Positions 9,911 through 25,060 of a stretch of DNA of 64,000 bases are shown one piece after another. Within the stretch, counting starts at the first letter, position 1. Every line of letters starts with the position of its first letter. The DNA is taken from assembly GCF_002715865.1 (NCBI RefSeq), contig NZ_CP017696.1:2126369-2190368 (forward strand), given 5' to 3'. Under the pieces are notes generated by a model. The model worked only from the letters and a program-made list of their open reading frames with translations. It did no database searches and was not told where the DNA came from. Both the position numbers and the translations under genes were made by a program. Source of the DNA: Bifidobacterium asteroides DSM 20089. Its GTDB lineage: Bacteria; Actinomycetota; Actinomycetes; Actinomycetales; Bifidobacteriaceae.

Positions 9911-10563
9911 ACACCCGTCTTACCATCCGTCAACAGAATCCATGACTCGTAGACCAACATAGTGCGCGAACATACATCTATGTCAACATTCATATTCGTA
10001 GGCTGTGGATGACTGGCGGTCGAGAACGGAAGGTGAACTCCGCATTGGATACAGCCGACTATGAGCAGAGTTCAAAAGGACTATGAAGGGACTAAGCCGA
10101 CACGCCAATGGCGCTGGGAACCGATCGTCACTTTGTGAATAAAATGTGTGCATGAAGCCGTGGCGGTGCGCTGAAGTCCAACTTCGCGACGTCTAAAGTT
10201 AAAAAGGGACATGCAACGACACGCCGTCTGAGGGCTTGTTATAGCTTGTTTTGAGGGTCTTTTCGGAGGGGCCGGGTTGCGTTTTGCTCGGCTCGTGGTA
10301 AGTTTATCTCTTGCTGCTCAACACGGCGGTTCTTCTTCCGAGAGGAAGCTGAACGCTTGTTGGTGTGGTGGTGGTTTGAGAACTCAAGAGCGTGTTTGTG
10401 CTACTTATAGCTTTTTGATTGCCAGTCCGATGCCCGCCCGGCTGTTGTCGGGTACGTGGGAGCGTTGTGAGGGGTGTCGGGGTTTTTCGTGGGTTGGTTT
10501 CCTCCTTATGGAAGCCGGCCCGTCAATTATTGATGTGGGCTGTTTCGGCCTTCTTCATGGTTT
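9911..10563. other. rRNA operon upstream and leader region
   Basis: No gene here. The left part is the divergent promoter region of the sirtuin gene; the right part is the rRNA leader. A candidate promoter is annotated at 10277-10304. At about 10373-10382 the leader has TTGAGAACTCAA, the sort of sequence seen in bifidobacterial antitermination leaders. Confidence 0.5.
10277..10304 (+). promoter_or_regulatory. Possible rRNA operon promoter
   Basis: TTGCGT at 10277-10282 and TAAGTT at 10299-10304 are separated by 16 bp, with a GC-rich stretch after the start point. The -35 is good and the -10 is weak. It is about 260 bp upstream of mature 16S, a normal leader length. This is a pattern match only. 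Confidence 0.3.
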
Positions 10564-15562
<4,999 letters not shown>

Positions 15563-15730
15563 ACCCGCCCCCCGGAGGGGCGGCGGCATCAACCCGACTG
15601 CGCATCCTGCCTGCGGCAATGAACACGAACGGCCACAGGCGATCGAACACACGGAACACGCGTCCACCATCCGGTCCCCAAGCCGCCAGGAGACCCCATC
15701 CCCCCACACGGGGTTGGAAGAACCGAAGAT

Positions 15731-15849
15731 TCGCGGCGGTCATGGCCTGGGGGAGACGCCCGGTCCCATTCCGAACCCGGAAGCTAAGACCCAGCACGGC
15801 AATGGTACTGCACCCGGAAGAGTGTGGGAGAGTAGCACACCGCCGCCAA
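15731..15849 (+). rRNA. 5S ribosomal RNA
   Basis: About 118 nt, with the conserved core GGTCCCATTCCGAACCCGGAAGC and a closing stem between CGGCGGT at the 5' end and ACACCGCCG at the 3' end. It lies about 170 nt after 23S, completing a standard 16S-23S-5S order. Confidence 0.95.
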
Positions 15850-15861
15850 TACACCTACATA

Positions 15862-15906
15862 GGGAGGTCTCTTCAGGAGGATAAACCTGAAGAGACCTCC
15901 CTTTTT
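15862..15906 (+). terminator. rRNA operon terminator
   Basis: A perfect 16-bp stem (GGGAGGTCTCTTCAGG at 15862-15877 with its complement at 15886-15901), an eight-base loop and five T residues. This is a strong intrinsic terminator immediately after 5S. Confidence 0.95.
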
Positions 15907-16147
15907 CCATATCTTCTCAGACTCAGGTCGGGCAAAGTTGCATCCGTGCGCAAAGCCTCACGGGAAATGAGCGGCCACGATCAGGCTGAGCAAGGGAGGC
16001 TGCCCCTCACCAGCAGTCTGCAATCGAAGATTTGCAGACACGGGCGCGGAAGCTCAGGCCGGTTTTGCCGCCTGTCGTTTATGCCCACAAGATCTAGAAT
16101 GAGAAGCAGCCGAATCATATACGCAAACACATATTCGAAGAAAGCGG

Positions 16148-16813
16148 ATGAGCATGGGCAAACGAATCATTCTTGTAGGAGCCACAGGCCGAGTGGGCGC
16201 ATCGACCTGCGAGGACCTGGTAAAAGCCGGCCACGAGGTGGTCGCCTGCGCTCGGGGAGCCTCGAAGATTCCAGCAGGCCGGCAGGTGGAGCCCATGACC
16301 CTGGACCTGCATGACCCGCTCTCCCAAGTCACCGACGCATTCCGCAAGTCGAATGCGGACGTCGTCGTCTTCACCGCAGGCTCACGTGGCAAGGACATCA
16401 ATCAGATCGATGCCCTGGGAGCCATGAAGACCATAGAGGCCGCTAAAGCGGTCGGCATCACCAGGTACATCATGCTGGGCGCCATGTATGCAGCGGACTG
16501 GCTGCGCTGGGAGCAGCCACAGGTCAAACCAGCCATCGACGCCCTGGCCGACTACTACGTGACCAAGAACATGGCCGACCAGTACCTGATCAGCTCCGGT
16601 TTGGACTACACCATCATCGAGCCAGGCAGCCTCACCGAGCAGGAAGGCACAGGAACAATCCAGGTGGAGCCAGACGGACCCGGGCCCATATCGATTCCCG
16701 ACGTGGCACAATGCCTGGCCGACTGCGTCGATCTCCCCCAGACCGCGAACAGGATTTACAACATCGTCGGTGGCAGCACACCCATCAGGCAGGCCCTCAC
16801 TGCAAAGCAGTGA
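16148..16813 (+). CDS. NAD(P)-binding atypical short-chain dehydrogenase
   Basis: A 221-residue Rossmann-fold protein of the SDR_a5 / NAD(P)H-binding group. The dinucleotide loop is VGATGRVG near the N-terminus, followed by the acidic/basic switch CARGASK. YYVTKNMADQYL contains the Tyr-xxx-Lys pair and is followed by the DYTIIEPG segment shared by this group (YwnB-like proteins). Start: ATG at 16148, with a second ATG at 16154 that is better spaced from GAAGAAAG; either is possible. It follows the rRNA terminator by about 240 bp and appears to be a single gene. The substrate is unknown; relatives are thought to act on quinones or nucleotide sugars or to sense redox state. Confidence 0.8.
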   Translation: MSMGKRIILVGATGRVGASTCEDLVKAGHEVVACARGASKIPAGRQVEPMTLDLHDPLSQVTDAFRKSNADVVVFTAGSRGKDINQIDALGAMKTIEAAKAVGITRYIMLGAMYAADWLRWEQPQVKPAIDALADYYVTKNMADQYLISSGLDYTIIEPGSLTEQEGTGTIQVEPDGPGPISIPDVAQCLADCVDLPQTANRIYNIVGGSTPIRQALTAKQ

Positions 16814-17002
16814 ATGAAACCCAACCGAGTTCCTCAGAAGAGCATCCCGTCGATAGACTATGGCGTGTCTGCACAGCATGGGGGATGGTACCTTGGTTGC
16901 AATGCTTGTTGCTGTTGATTGCGCGCTGGCACACTGAGTTCCCGTGTCCTTTCTGAAGGCGGGGTTAGCTTGGAGGCAGGGCTGATCTCGAGGAGGTCAT
17001 TG

Positions 17003-17755
17003 ATGAATATCACCAATTTTCGTGATCTGGGAGGCACCCGGACCATCCACGGCCGTCAGGTGCGTCCCTACAAGTTCATCAGGTCAGGACAGCTGGTGGG
17101 TTTGGACGAGGAGACCAAACAAGAGCTCGTCAACCGTTATCAGGTGACTCAGGTCGTGGATTTCCGCAGGCCCTTCGAAATACAGGAAAGCCCGGATGAT
17201 CGGATTGACGGCGTAACCTTCACCAACATCGATTTGTTGGAGCAAAGCGGCACCAACAGTGCCAGTTTGGACGATTTCGCATCGCTGGGTTCGGCGGATC
17301 AGGTCAACGGCCACATGCTGAATGTCTACCATGACCTGGTCACGAATCCTGCGGCCCAGCAGGGGTATGGGCGCTTCCTGCGCATCGTCGTGGGCAACAC
17401 CCAGGGTGCCACGCTCTTCCACTGCTTCGCCGGCAAGGATCGAACCGGATTCGCCGCGGCTTTGGTCCTCTGGCTGTTGGAGGTAGACGACGACCAGGTG
17501 TTTGCGGACTATCTGAAGACCAACGAGGAGCGGGTCGAGGCTAACAATCAATTGCTGGATCTATTCCGCGCCAAGGGCTTCGACCAGGATTCACTGGATG
17601 CACTGCAGATTGCGCTCTGCGTCAAGAAAGAATACCTGGCCCATGCCCAACAGACCATGCTCGAGGCTTACGGGGATGTCTTCACCTATGCCCAGAAGGC
17701 TCTAGGGTTCGGGTCAGACCAGGTAGATGCCCTGCGCAGCAACCTGCTGGAGTAA
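17003..17755 (+). CDS. Tyrosine/lipid phosphatase, Y_phosphatase3 family
   Basis: A 250-residue cysteine phosphatase. The signature HCFAGKDRTG at residues 140-149 supplies the nucleophile Cys141 and Arg147, and NFRDLGG at 5-11 is the typical N-terminal motif of this family (LipA/IphP-like). The ATG at 17003 is chosen because GAGGAGG precedes it and because family members begin with the NFRDLGG motif; the frame is open for 28 further codons upstream without support. Substrates in the family include phosphotyrosine and phosphoinositides; the one here is not known. A hairpin terminator follows at 17772. Confidence 0.88.
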   Translation: MNITNFRDLGGTRTIHGRQVRPYKFIRSGQLVGLDEETKQELVNRYQVTQVVDFRRPFEIQESPDDRIDGVTFTNIDLLEQSGTNSASLDDFASLGSADQVNGHMLNVYHDLVTNPAAQQGYGRFLRIVVGNTQGATLFHCFAGKDRTGFAAALVLWLLEVDDDQVFADYLKTNEERVEANNQLLDLFRAKGFDQDSLDALQIALCVKKEYLAHAQQTMLEAYGDVFTYAQKALGFGSDQVDALRSNLLE

Positions 17756-18118
17756 ACTTATAAGGCTGGATAAGTGGAGACTTCACCATAGTCCCCACTT
17801 TGTATATCTGAATAGACTGCCTTCCAAACATGTTGTTCCCGTTCTGCGGACTGTCACCGTCCCGTCTTACATCTGCAACAAAACTCTGTCCTCCTTCCTT
17901 GTTTATTGAGTTCGTACTTGGGGAATGGTGAATGGTTCCTAGGGACTGGGCTTATCCTCGTTACGTGCAACTACCAACTGCAACAGATTGAAAGTTATCT
18001 GTTCTGAAGTGTGAGGCATCATACTATATATGAGGTAGTGCGGTAATCAAAGTTGAAACCGCATTGTGCTAATGACAGGGGCCAACCGGTTCATAACGAA
18101 GCTCAGAGGTGAACAGAT
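17756..18118. other. Intergenic region between phosphatase and wall protein
   Basis: It begins with the phosphatase terminator (17772-17800). The rest contains the promoter region of the large surface protein: AT-rich blocks such as CATACTATATATGAG near 18018, but no pair of -35 and -10 boxes with convincing spacing. The short open frames here look fortuitous. Confidence 0.4.
17772..17800 (+). terminator. Hairpin after phosphatase gene
   Basis: AAGTGGAGAC at 17772-17781 pairs with GTCCCCACTT at 17791-17800 (one G-U pair) around a nine-base loop, followed by TGTATATCT. It lies 17 bp after the phosphatase stop. The T-tract is weak. Confidence 0.55.
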
Positions 18119-21100
18119 ATGAACGTAAGCGGGAATAATCATAGAAATGCAGCAGAGCAGGCTTATTTGTCTGTCATACGTGAGTCATTGCGACGGAGAA
18201 TCCGATTATTGCCTGCGATCTTGGCGGCATTGGCCACCTTAGCTGCGCTGGTGCTGACCGGGCTGATTGGGCCGGTTCAGGCTATGGCGGCGGAGCCGTC
18301 CAGTACTGCTGGAAGATCCTCAGTTGGCGATGCGCGACCCTTTACTTCTGTAGGTGTGTCAAAGACCGGTAAAACCTATTACGTTGATTCAAGTCATGGC
18401 AATGATGCCAATGATGGATTGGATTCGACGCGGGCCTGGAAGTCTTTGGACAAGATATCAGCCACGACCTTCGCGCCAGGCGACCATATCCTTCTTGAGT
18501 CCGGGTCTACCTGGCAGGGGCAGATACGCCCGAAAGGGGATGGTAGCGACACAGGAAAGATCGTTCTGGATTTCTATACCCGCCAGACAGATGGGTCTGC
18601 CTCGTATGAGGCGGCACGACGACCTGTCATCAACGGCGGCGGGACCTATGGCTCGGGCTCCTTTAAAAGGTATGTGTCGGGAGCGGTACAGCTGACCAAC
18701 CAGGAATACTGGACAATCAGGAACCTTGAAGTCACCAATTCACCGGAACAGAAAGACCTTGAGGGCTATAAAAAGCACGGTGACGCCCAGAGGGTCGGAA
18801 TACTCCTGCTGGGGTTCGGGTTGGACAGAATGCTTGAATCCGATACGGTCGAGAACTGCTATGTCCATGATGTTCAATCAGAGTACTATCTGCAGGCCAG
18901 ACGAGAAGGTAAGCCGCAGACCCTGAAGGCCGTTGGAGGAATCATCGCTCTGGGACACTGGGTTGATCCGGACGGGCGGACCTTAGACGACGGAGTGACC
19001 AATACAGGCTTCCATAACCTGACCATACAGAACAATATCGTTCGGCGTGTCGGCCTTGAAGGCATACGAACCAAGGCGGACAGTTCCAATGACTCATCCC
19101 CTGGGCTCTTTGAGAAGGTCACCATCAGGAACAACTACCTGGAGGATATTGCAGGCGATGCCATCGTCATCTCAGAGAACAAGGCGCAGGGGCTGGTTGA
19201 GGGCAATACCGTGGTGCGGGCCTGCAACGCGGACTATGGAACCGAGAACTACGCGGCCATCTGGGCCATGGCCAGCAAGGACGTCCTCCTACAGTTCAAC
19301 GAGGTCTACGGCAATACCCATGGGTATAACGACGGCGAGGCCTTCGACATCGATATGGGCTGCGACCGAATCACCTACCAATACAACTACAGCCACAACA
19401 ACGGTGGCGGCTTCATGCTCCTCATGAGCAACCAGACCAACTCTGTCATCCGCTACAACATCTCGGTGAACGACGGGGCGGGGAACTCGGGCACGAATGC
19501 AGCCGGACCTGGTCACGGCTCCTACGATTACAAGGAGCAGAGTCTTTTCCATTACTGGATATCCGATCCTGGTGCCAGCATGCCGCAGATATACAACAAC
19601 ACCTTCTACGTGGGTGACGGGGTCTCGACATCCCTCTTCGGGGAGGGCAACTCCGGCGACAACTCCGGCACCATCGCTTACTTCACCAATAACATCCTCT
19701 ACAAGACAGGTTCGGGGAGTCTGAAGTTCCTGGCAGCCTATCCGCCGGACGGCAGTCAGCCCATAGAGCACAGCCTGCACAATAATGCGGGCGACTTCAT
19801 CAAGCACAACCTGATCTGGCCCGATACTGTTCCGACCGCTGCAAGTGGCGCTACTGTCGATGAGCTGAAAGCAGCAGGAAACGTTTTCCAAGCTCCGAAG
19901 CTGGATATCGACAAGAACACGGACGCAGCTAAGGTAATCCGGGATCAGCTTGCTACAACCCTCTCCAACCCTGAGACTTCCCTTCCCTGGTCCAATCAGG
20001 TCGATCGGATGCGCGAACGGGCTTCTCTCTTCAAAATTCAGACAGAGAGCCCTGCAGTCGCTGCTGGTATCAGAATGGAGGGTGCGCCTAATCAGGATAT
20101 GTTCGGAGGCAGTACCAAGGACCGCGGCATCGATATTGGAGCCAATCAGATATCAAACAATGAGATTACGACCAGATACGAGATTCCGGAGACCAGGGTC
20201 AGCACTTTTGCTGGAGTTTATCCGGCATTGCCGGAGACCCTGAATGTCACTGTCAAGGAGTCATCTGGCGGATCCAACACCGAGAAAGTGACCAGCATGC
20301 CGGTCACCTGGGACCAGCTCAGTCTCAAGCAGTTCAGTCAGGAGGGTGAGTTTACCGTTACGGGCAGGATCCAGGGGATTCCCGATCTGGCCAAGGCCAC
20401 TGTGACTGTAACAGGGCAGATGGGTTCGGGCAAGCTCAGGGATATCAGGTCCTTGGCTGATCAAGCGGCCACGGTTGAGCGGGGCTCAAGCGAAGCACTG
20501 GGCGCCAAGCCTGGAACCTCATCCAAGGCCATTGGCGACAAATACCCATTCGGTGTCTCCTATTCAAACAAGCTTGCTCTGAAGCTGAAGAATTCGTCTT
20601 CGGCCTCATACAACCGCCGTTTCTATGTCAAGGTCGATCCCTCTGCCTATCCCGGCCAGACCGACCAGATCAAGAAGGCCAAACTGCGGGTCTACCTGTT
20701 CAGGTTCGACATCAACACCAGTGCGGGGAGCAGCGACGCGGAACGTTTGAACAATACCGCTTTCAGCATTGACGTATACAGGACCGATCCGGGATGGGAT
20801 CAGAGCACCCTTACCTGGGCCAACGGTCCTCTCAATAGCGAGGTGACCGAGGCCAACCATCAGCCGCTGGGGACCGGCGAAAATATCCCCGACTATGTCC
20901 AACTCCGGCCCGGCGCCCACCAGGTCTTCACCAACAAGGAGATCATTGACAATGGGTATGCCGTCGACATTGATGTGACCTCGATCCTTCGGAGTATGGG
21001 TGGTTCTCATTTGACGGGGCCGATTAGTTTACTTGTCGACATCCCGATGAGCGATACCCCCAACTTCAATCGTGACAATGGCGGATTTGATGCTTTCTCG

Positions 21101-22693
21101 GTGGAGGGGGCCAAGCAGGCCTATGCCGACTTCCAAAGCGGCCTGTTGACCGTGCCCGCCGGTGTGAGCAAACCTACCGATGAACACAGTCTGGCGCCGC
21201 AGCTGCTTATTTCCGATACCTATATCACTTCGGTGCAGGACGTTTCGGTTACCGTTAAGCCCGGGCAAGTCCCGGATTTGCCTGAAAACGTCTTGGTCGG
21301 TTATTCCGATGGGAAGTTCATTCGGAAGGCTGTGAATTGGAAGGTCGACCCGGCCTTGTTGACTCACGACGGCGTGTATACAGTGCAGGGAAGGCTACAG
21401 GACGATACCACCATGGTAAAAGCCCAGGTCAAAGTTGAGTCCGATCCGATTGTGTGCTTCGAATCCCTGCCCGCCATGGATAAGCCTGTTGGACTGGCGC
21501 GCCAGGAGCTGGGAATGCCCACGACGGTCAAGGCCAGCCTGGCATCAGGGAAGCAGGTGGATTTGACCGTGACTGGTTGGGATGACGATCCCTCCAACTA
21601 CACGGAGAATAGTGACCCTGGCACCTATCACTTCCCTGGCGGTGTCAGCCTGCCCATGGGTGTCAGCAACCCCTCGAATCTGAAACCCATTCAGGAGGTC
21701 CGTACCCACCCTAGGCCTGAATCGATTGAGCTGAAGATGAAGCGGCCCGAGGTAATTCAGGGCAGGAATGCAGAAATTTACTTCAAGGTCCACACAGCAG
21801 CCCCCTTCACTGAACCGGATGACTGGGGCAAGGAGATCAGATGGACTGTTGCCCCGGGAGTTTCTAGTCGGCAGTTGCGGCAGAACCTCCCCGTTGTCGA
21901 CCAAAGCGGGCAGGTCCGAACCAATCAGGACACGCCTCTTGGGACATACAGGATTACAGCAACCAGCATCCGGAATGCGGCGGTTGCGGCATCTGTCGAG
22001 ATTCATGTGGTGTCCCCGGCTGATACCGCTTCTCTGACGCAGAAGGTGAATCAGGCTAAAGCCGTCAAGCCTTCTGCAGGCCACCAGTTCACGGTTGCCA
22101 GCGCAGCTGCGTTGAGGACGGCCCTGGCTGATGCAGAACGGATCATCAACGATCCTGATGCTTTGCAGGCCGAGGTTAATGAGGCTCTTGCCAACCTGAA
22201 CGCAGGACTTCTGGGGTTGCGGGAGGAACCTTTGGACACGGATGGTGGCACGGATGGTGACACAGATGACGGTGTGGATGGTGGCACGGATGGTGACACG
22301 GTTGGCGGCGTGGATGGTGGCACGGATGGTGGCACGGTTGGCGGCGTGGATGGTGACACGGATGGTGGCACGGATGGCGGCGTGGATGGTGACACGGATG
22401 GTGACACGGATGGCGGCGCAGATGGCGATGAAGACCATACCTCCGATGCCACCCATCAGCTTTCTAGTCCAGACCATTCCTCCGATGCCACCCATCAGCT
22501 TCCTGGTCCAGACCATGGTCGGAAGAGTTCCACCAGTTCTTCATCAGACACCGGGAATACGGTCCTCAGCGCGACTGGTGCTTCAGTTCGCCCTGCCATC
22601 CTGATGATCCTGGCACTGTTTGTCTCCTCCCTAGCGACCCTGGTTACGGCTATCTCCTGGCGTAGAAACAACACTGATGAGCGCGAATCGTAG
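18119..22693 (+). CDS. Cell-wall-anchored parallel beta-helix multidomain protein
   Basis: A 1524-residue secreted surface protein. A positively charged leader and hydrophobic span at residues 28-56 give a signal peptide ending near QAMAAEP. Then come a right-handed parallel beta-helix of pectate-lyase type (about 85-600, with repeated NN, IRNN and YNN turns), a Big_4-like immunoglobulin domain (about 700-770), a DNRLRE/CBM96-like beta-sandwich (about 800-1025), a second Big_4-like domain (about 1035-1105), a FIVAR-like helical domain (about 1305-1365), an Asp-Gly repeat (about 1370-1437), two copies of a SDATHQL unit and a C-terminal anchor LSATG (1483-1487), membrane span and WRRNN tail. 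LSATG is a variant of the sortase LPXTG motif. It probably binds or cleaves a plant or host polysaccharide; the exact bond cannot be predicted. Confidence 0.85.
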   Translation: MNVSGNNHRNAAEQAYLSVIRESLRRRIRLLPAILAALATLAALVLTGLIGPVQAMAAEPSSTAGRSSVGDARPFTSVGVSKTGKTYYVDSSHGNDANDGLDSTRAWKSLDKISATTFAPGDHILLESGSTWQGQIRPKGDGSDTGKIVLDFYTRQTDGSASYEAARRPVINGGGTYGSGSFKRYVSGAVQLTNQEYWTIRNLEVTNSPEQKDLEGYKKHGDAQRVGILLLGFGLDRMLESDTVENCYVHDVQSEYYLQARREGKPQTLKAVGGIIALGHWVDPDGRTLDDGVTNTGFHNLTIQNNIVRRVGLEGIRTKADSSNDSSPGLFEKVTIRNNYLEDIAGDAIVISENKAQGLVEGNTVVRACNADYGTENYAAIWAMASKDVLLQFNEVYGNTHGYNDGEAFDIDMGCDRITYQYNYSHNNGGGFMLLMSNQTNSVIRYNISVNDGAGNSGTNAAGPGHGSYDYKEQSLFHYWISDPGASMPQIYNNTFYVGDGVSTSLFGEGNSGDNSGTIAYFTNNILYKTGSGSLKFLAAYPPDGSQPIEHSLHNNAGDFIKHNLIWPDTVPTAASGATVDELKAAGNVFQAPKLDIDKNTDAAKVIRDQLATTLSNPETSLPWSNQVDRMRERASLFKIQTESPAVAAGIRMEGAPNQDMFGGSTKDRGIDIGANQISNNEITTRYEIPETRVSTFAGVYPALPETLNVTVKESSGGSNTEKVTSMPVTWDQLSLKQFSQEGEFTVTGRIQGIPDLAKATVTVTGQMGSGKLRDIRSLADQAATVERGSSEALGAKPGTSSKAIGDKYPFGVSYSNKLALKLKNSSSASYNRRFYVKVDPSAYPGQTDQIKKAKLRVYLFRFDINTSAGSSDAERLNNTAFSIDVYRTDPGWDQSTLTWANGPLNSEVTEANHQPLGTGENIPDYVQLRPGAHQVFTNKEIIDNGYAVDIDVTSILRSMGGSHLTGPISLLVDIPMSDTPNFNRDNGGFDAFSVEGAKQAYADFQSGLLTVPAGVSKPTDEHSLAPQLLISDTYITSVQDVSVTVKPGQVPDLPENVLVGYSDGKFIRKAVNWKVDPALLTHDGVYTVQGRLQDDTTMVKAQVKVESDPIVCFESLPAMDKPVGLARQELGMPTTVKASLASGKQVDLTVTGWDDDPSNYTENSDPGTYHFPGGVSLPMGVSNPSNLKPIQEVRTHPRPESIELKMKRPEVIQGRNAEIYFKVHTAAPFTEPDDWGKEIRWTVAPGVSSRQLRQNLPVVDQSGQVRTNQDTPLGTYRITATSIRNAAVAASVEIHVVSPADTASLTQKVNQAKAVKPSAGHQFTVASAAALRTALADAERIINDPDALQAEVNEALANLNAGLLGLREEPLDTDGGTDGDTDDGVDGGTDGDTVGGVDGGTDGGTVGGVDGDTDGGTDGGVDGDTDGDTDGGADGDEDHTSDATHQLSSPDHSSDATHQLPGPDHGRKSSTSSSSDTGNTVLSATGASVRPAILMILALFVSSLATLVTAISWRRNNTDERES
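22232..22510 (+). repeat. Coding minisatellite (Asp-Gly repeats) and 39-bp repeat
   Basis: From about 22232 to 22430 the units GATGGTGGCACG and GATGGTGACACG alternate with GTTGGCGGCGTG, encoding strings of DGG, DGD and VGG. From about 22438 a 39-bp unit is repeated once, encoding TSDATHQLSSPDH then SSDATHQLPGPDH. Both lie in the stalk of the wall protein and are prone to slipped-strand length change, and also to misassembly. Confidence 0.85.
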
Positions 22694-22739
22694 GGGCGCG
22701 ACGATAGGATTGCATCAGTTGAATTTCTAAGGAAGAAAC

Positions 22740-23678
22740 ATGAAATATATGAATATTGGGGTCTCGGGTGTAAAAGCCTCCCGGGTGGCCCTGGGAGTCA
22801 TGCGGATTAATACCAAGTCGTCCGAAGAGGCTGCCAAGATAGTGCAGAAGGCACTGGATGCGGGAATCGACTATTTCGATACGGCCGATTGCTACCATAA
22901 CGGCGAGAGCAGCAGGGTGCTAGGTCGGGCCCTGAAGGATCTCGGCGTCGACAGGTCTAGTATTGGCATCCAGACCAAGGTCGGCATCTTCCGTAATCCT
23001 GACAACGATGAAATCACACGGTATGACTTTTCTGCCAAGCACCTGATTGCGGCTGTTGACCAGGAGCTCGAGAACCTCCATACGGACTACGTTGATTACC
23101 TGCTCCTGCACAGACCGGATACCTTGGTCGAGCTGGACCAGCTGGCGGAGGCCTTCAACACTATGCAGACTTCGGGGAAGGTTCGCCACTTCGGTGTCAG
23201 CAATGTCAATCCCATGCAGGTCGAGCTTCTTCAGAGCGGAGTCAGCCAGAGGCTGGATGTCAACCAGATTCAGTTCGGGCTGGGCCATACCGGCATGATT
23301 CAGCAGGAATTCCATGTCAATATGATTGACGGGCCCAGCCTGGACCATGACGGTGGGTTGATTGCCTACTCCCGACTGAGGCAGATGACCATCCAGGCAT
23401 GGAGCCCCTTCCAGACTGGGTTCTTCGAGGGGGTCTTCATTGACAATCCCAAGTTCTCGGAGCTGAATGAATGTCTGGAGAAGGTGGCCGGGAAGTACGG
23501 CGTCAGCAAGAGTGCCATCGCTGTGGCTTGGATTCTTCGTCATCCCGCCGGCATGCAGGTTTTGCTTGGGTCTATGACCCCTTCCCGTATTGCCGAGATG
23601 GCCGCCGGGGCCGATGTGGAACTTACCGCCCAGGAGTGGTACGACCTCTATCTGTCCACCGGGAATGACCTCCCTTAA
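22740..23678 (+). CDS. Aldo/keto reductase
   Basis: A 312-residue NADPH-dependent oxidoreductase of the YdhF-like group. The catalytic tetrad is complete: Asp47 and Tyr52 in DTADCYHNGES, Lys80 in QTKVGI and His124 in LLLHRPD. The phosphate-binding C-terminal part is present (VLLGSMTPSRI). AAGGAAG six bases before the ATG fixes the start. It follows the wall protein by 46 bp and may share its transcript. The carbonyl substrate is unknown. Confidence 0.92.
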   Translation: MKYMNIGVSGVKASRVALGVMRINTKSSEEAAKIVQKALDAGIDYFDTADCYHNGESSRVLGRALKDLGVDRSSIGIQTKVGIFRNPDNDEITRYDFSAKHLIAAVDQELENLHTDYVDYLLLHRPDTLVELDQLAEAFNTMQTSGKVRHFGVSNVNPMQVELLQSGVSQRLDVNQIQFGLGHTGMIQQEFHVNMIDGPSLDHDGGLIAYSRLRQMTIQAWSPFQTGFFEGVFIDNPKFSELNECLEKVAGKYGVSKSAIAVAWILRHPAGMQVLLGSMTPSRIAEMAAGADVELTAQEWYDLYLSTGNDLP

Positions 23679-23720
23679 GGCGATTTCGGCGGGTCAAGAG
23701 GTTCAGTATCAAGGTATTCC

Positions 23721-23972
23721 ATGCATTATTTCACTCCCAAACGATGTTCCAGCACCTCGAAAATCATGTATCACGACAAGGCGAAGGCGTTGCGAGCTGC
23801 TGATCAAAGTCTGATGGAGCGGGGTGCCCGGCTCTGGGTGTACCGATGCCAGTATTGCGGTGCATGGCATCTGACCAGCCATGAGCCGGGTTCCTATGCC
23901 CGGGTGCCCTTCAACCAGCAGTTGAAACCGCACTCGCGGAAGAAAGGGTATAAGCCCAGGCATGTGAAATGA
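23721..23972 (+). CDS. Small zinc-ribbon-like protein
   Basis: An 83-residue basic protein with Cys9, then CQYCGAWHLTSH at about 43-54, which fits a single zinc site of the kind found in short actinobacterial and phage proteins (YRCPYCGxWHLT pattern). The N-terminal Cys is also conserved in such proteins, which supports the start at 23721 rather than the ATG at 23766. The tail is rich in Lys and Arg, so nucleic-acid binding is likely, but no function is established. Confidence 0.65.
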   Translation: MHYFTPKRCSSTSKIMYHDKAKALRAADQSLMERGARLWVYRCQYCGAWHLTSHEPGSYARVPFNQQLKPHSRKKGYKPRHVK

Positions 23973-24003
23973 GGGGACTTCTGGCCGCAATGGCGCTTGC
24001 AGG

Positions 24004-24849
24004 TCATCGACTCATATCGAAGCCTTGTGCCTGGATGGAGGGGAGCATGGGTTCATGGCCCTCTTTGGGGCTGCAGGATTTGTCGGCCATGATCTGACTA
24101 AAGGCCTTGCGAGGAGCGTCCATATGGCGCAGGTCCCGGTAGTAGAGCTTGACCGTTTCGTCGAAGTCCTTAAGGGCCCGGGCGGCCTCACCAGGCCTGT
24201 CGGACTGGCCATAGGAGTCGATGAATATCTGCGCGGGCCGGGGCATGCGGGGCTTCATGGGCGGATCCTGGTCAGGATGGCCAATGGCCAGACCCAGCAC
24301 CGGGTAGACTAGGCGGGGCAGGTCAAGCAGGTCGATCAGTCCGTCTACGTCGTTGACGACGCTGCCCAGGATGACGGCTCCCAGGCCCAGCGAGTTGGCG
24401 GCTGTCTCCATGGCATGCAGAGCAAGAACGGCGTCGTTCTGGGATTGCAGGAAGGCATACCCTGTATTGAGTATAAACGAGTCCGTATCAATATCGACGC
24501 CTTCCTGTCGGGCCAGGTCAGCATTCCGGCGCTGGTCTGCGAGGAAGATGTATAGGAGGGGTGCCTGGGACACGTAACCTTGGTGCGCCATGTCGGCAAT
24601 GGTCCGGGCTTTGTCGGAATCGGTGATGCGGATGGCGGACCATTCATTGAAGTACCGACTAGTGGCGGCATGCTGGGCCGCCTCCTCCAGAATGGCTATC
24701 GTGTCAGGGTCTATTGCCTCATTGGTGAAGGCCCGGATGGTCCGGCGGTTAAGCAGGGTGCTGATGGTCTGGTTGGGGACGGTTCTCTCGGATTTGGCGG
24801 ATTGATCGCTCTTCCCGGCATCAGCGGGGGTCTGAATTGAAGTAGTCAT
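24004..24849 (-). CDS. Nitroreductase family protein
   Basis: A 281-residue flavin oxidoreductase of the NfrA-like group. RRTIRAFTNEAIDPD near residue 35-50 is the FMN-binding N-terminal motif; LALHAMETAANSLGLGAVILGSV and the VLGLAIGHPDQDP segment are the conserved central and substrate-loop parts. I chose the ATG at 24849; a longer frame to 24885 adds MCLAAYDGHNDI, with no ribosome site. It is convergent with the zinc-ribbon gene, with about 30 bp between stops. It probably reduces nitro compounds or flavins with NAD(P)H. Confidence 0.88.
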   Translation of the reverse strand: MTTSIQTPADAGKSDQSAKSERTVPNQTISTLLNRRTIRAFTNEAIDPDTIAILEEAAQHAATSRYFNEWSAIRITDSDKARTIADMAHQGYVSQAPLLYIFLADQRRNADLARQEGVDIDTDSFILNTGYAFLQSQNDAVLALHAMETAANSLGLGAVILGSVVNDVDGLIDLLDLPRLVYPVLGLAIGHPDQDPPMKPRMPRPAQIFIDSYGQSDRPGEAARALKDFDETVKLYYRDLRHMDAPRKAFSQIMADKSCSPKEGHEPMLPSIQAQGFDMSR

Positions 24850-25060
24850 GATGTCATTGTGACCATCGTAGGCAGCGAGACACAAGAACTGAGAAGATAA
24901 TCTTGCTCTGAGAATAGTGACATATATCCAATCGGGCAGAAGTATTCCAGGTGGATCTGCTCAGATTGGAGAGGTGATATGCCGAATTGTGGAAGCCAGT
25001 CCATGCGCTGCCTTCGTAAATACTCGGCGGGCAGGTTTGCGGCAGCTTGGTTGGAGTTGC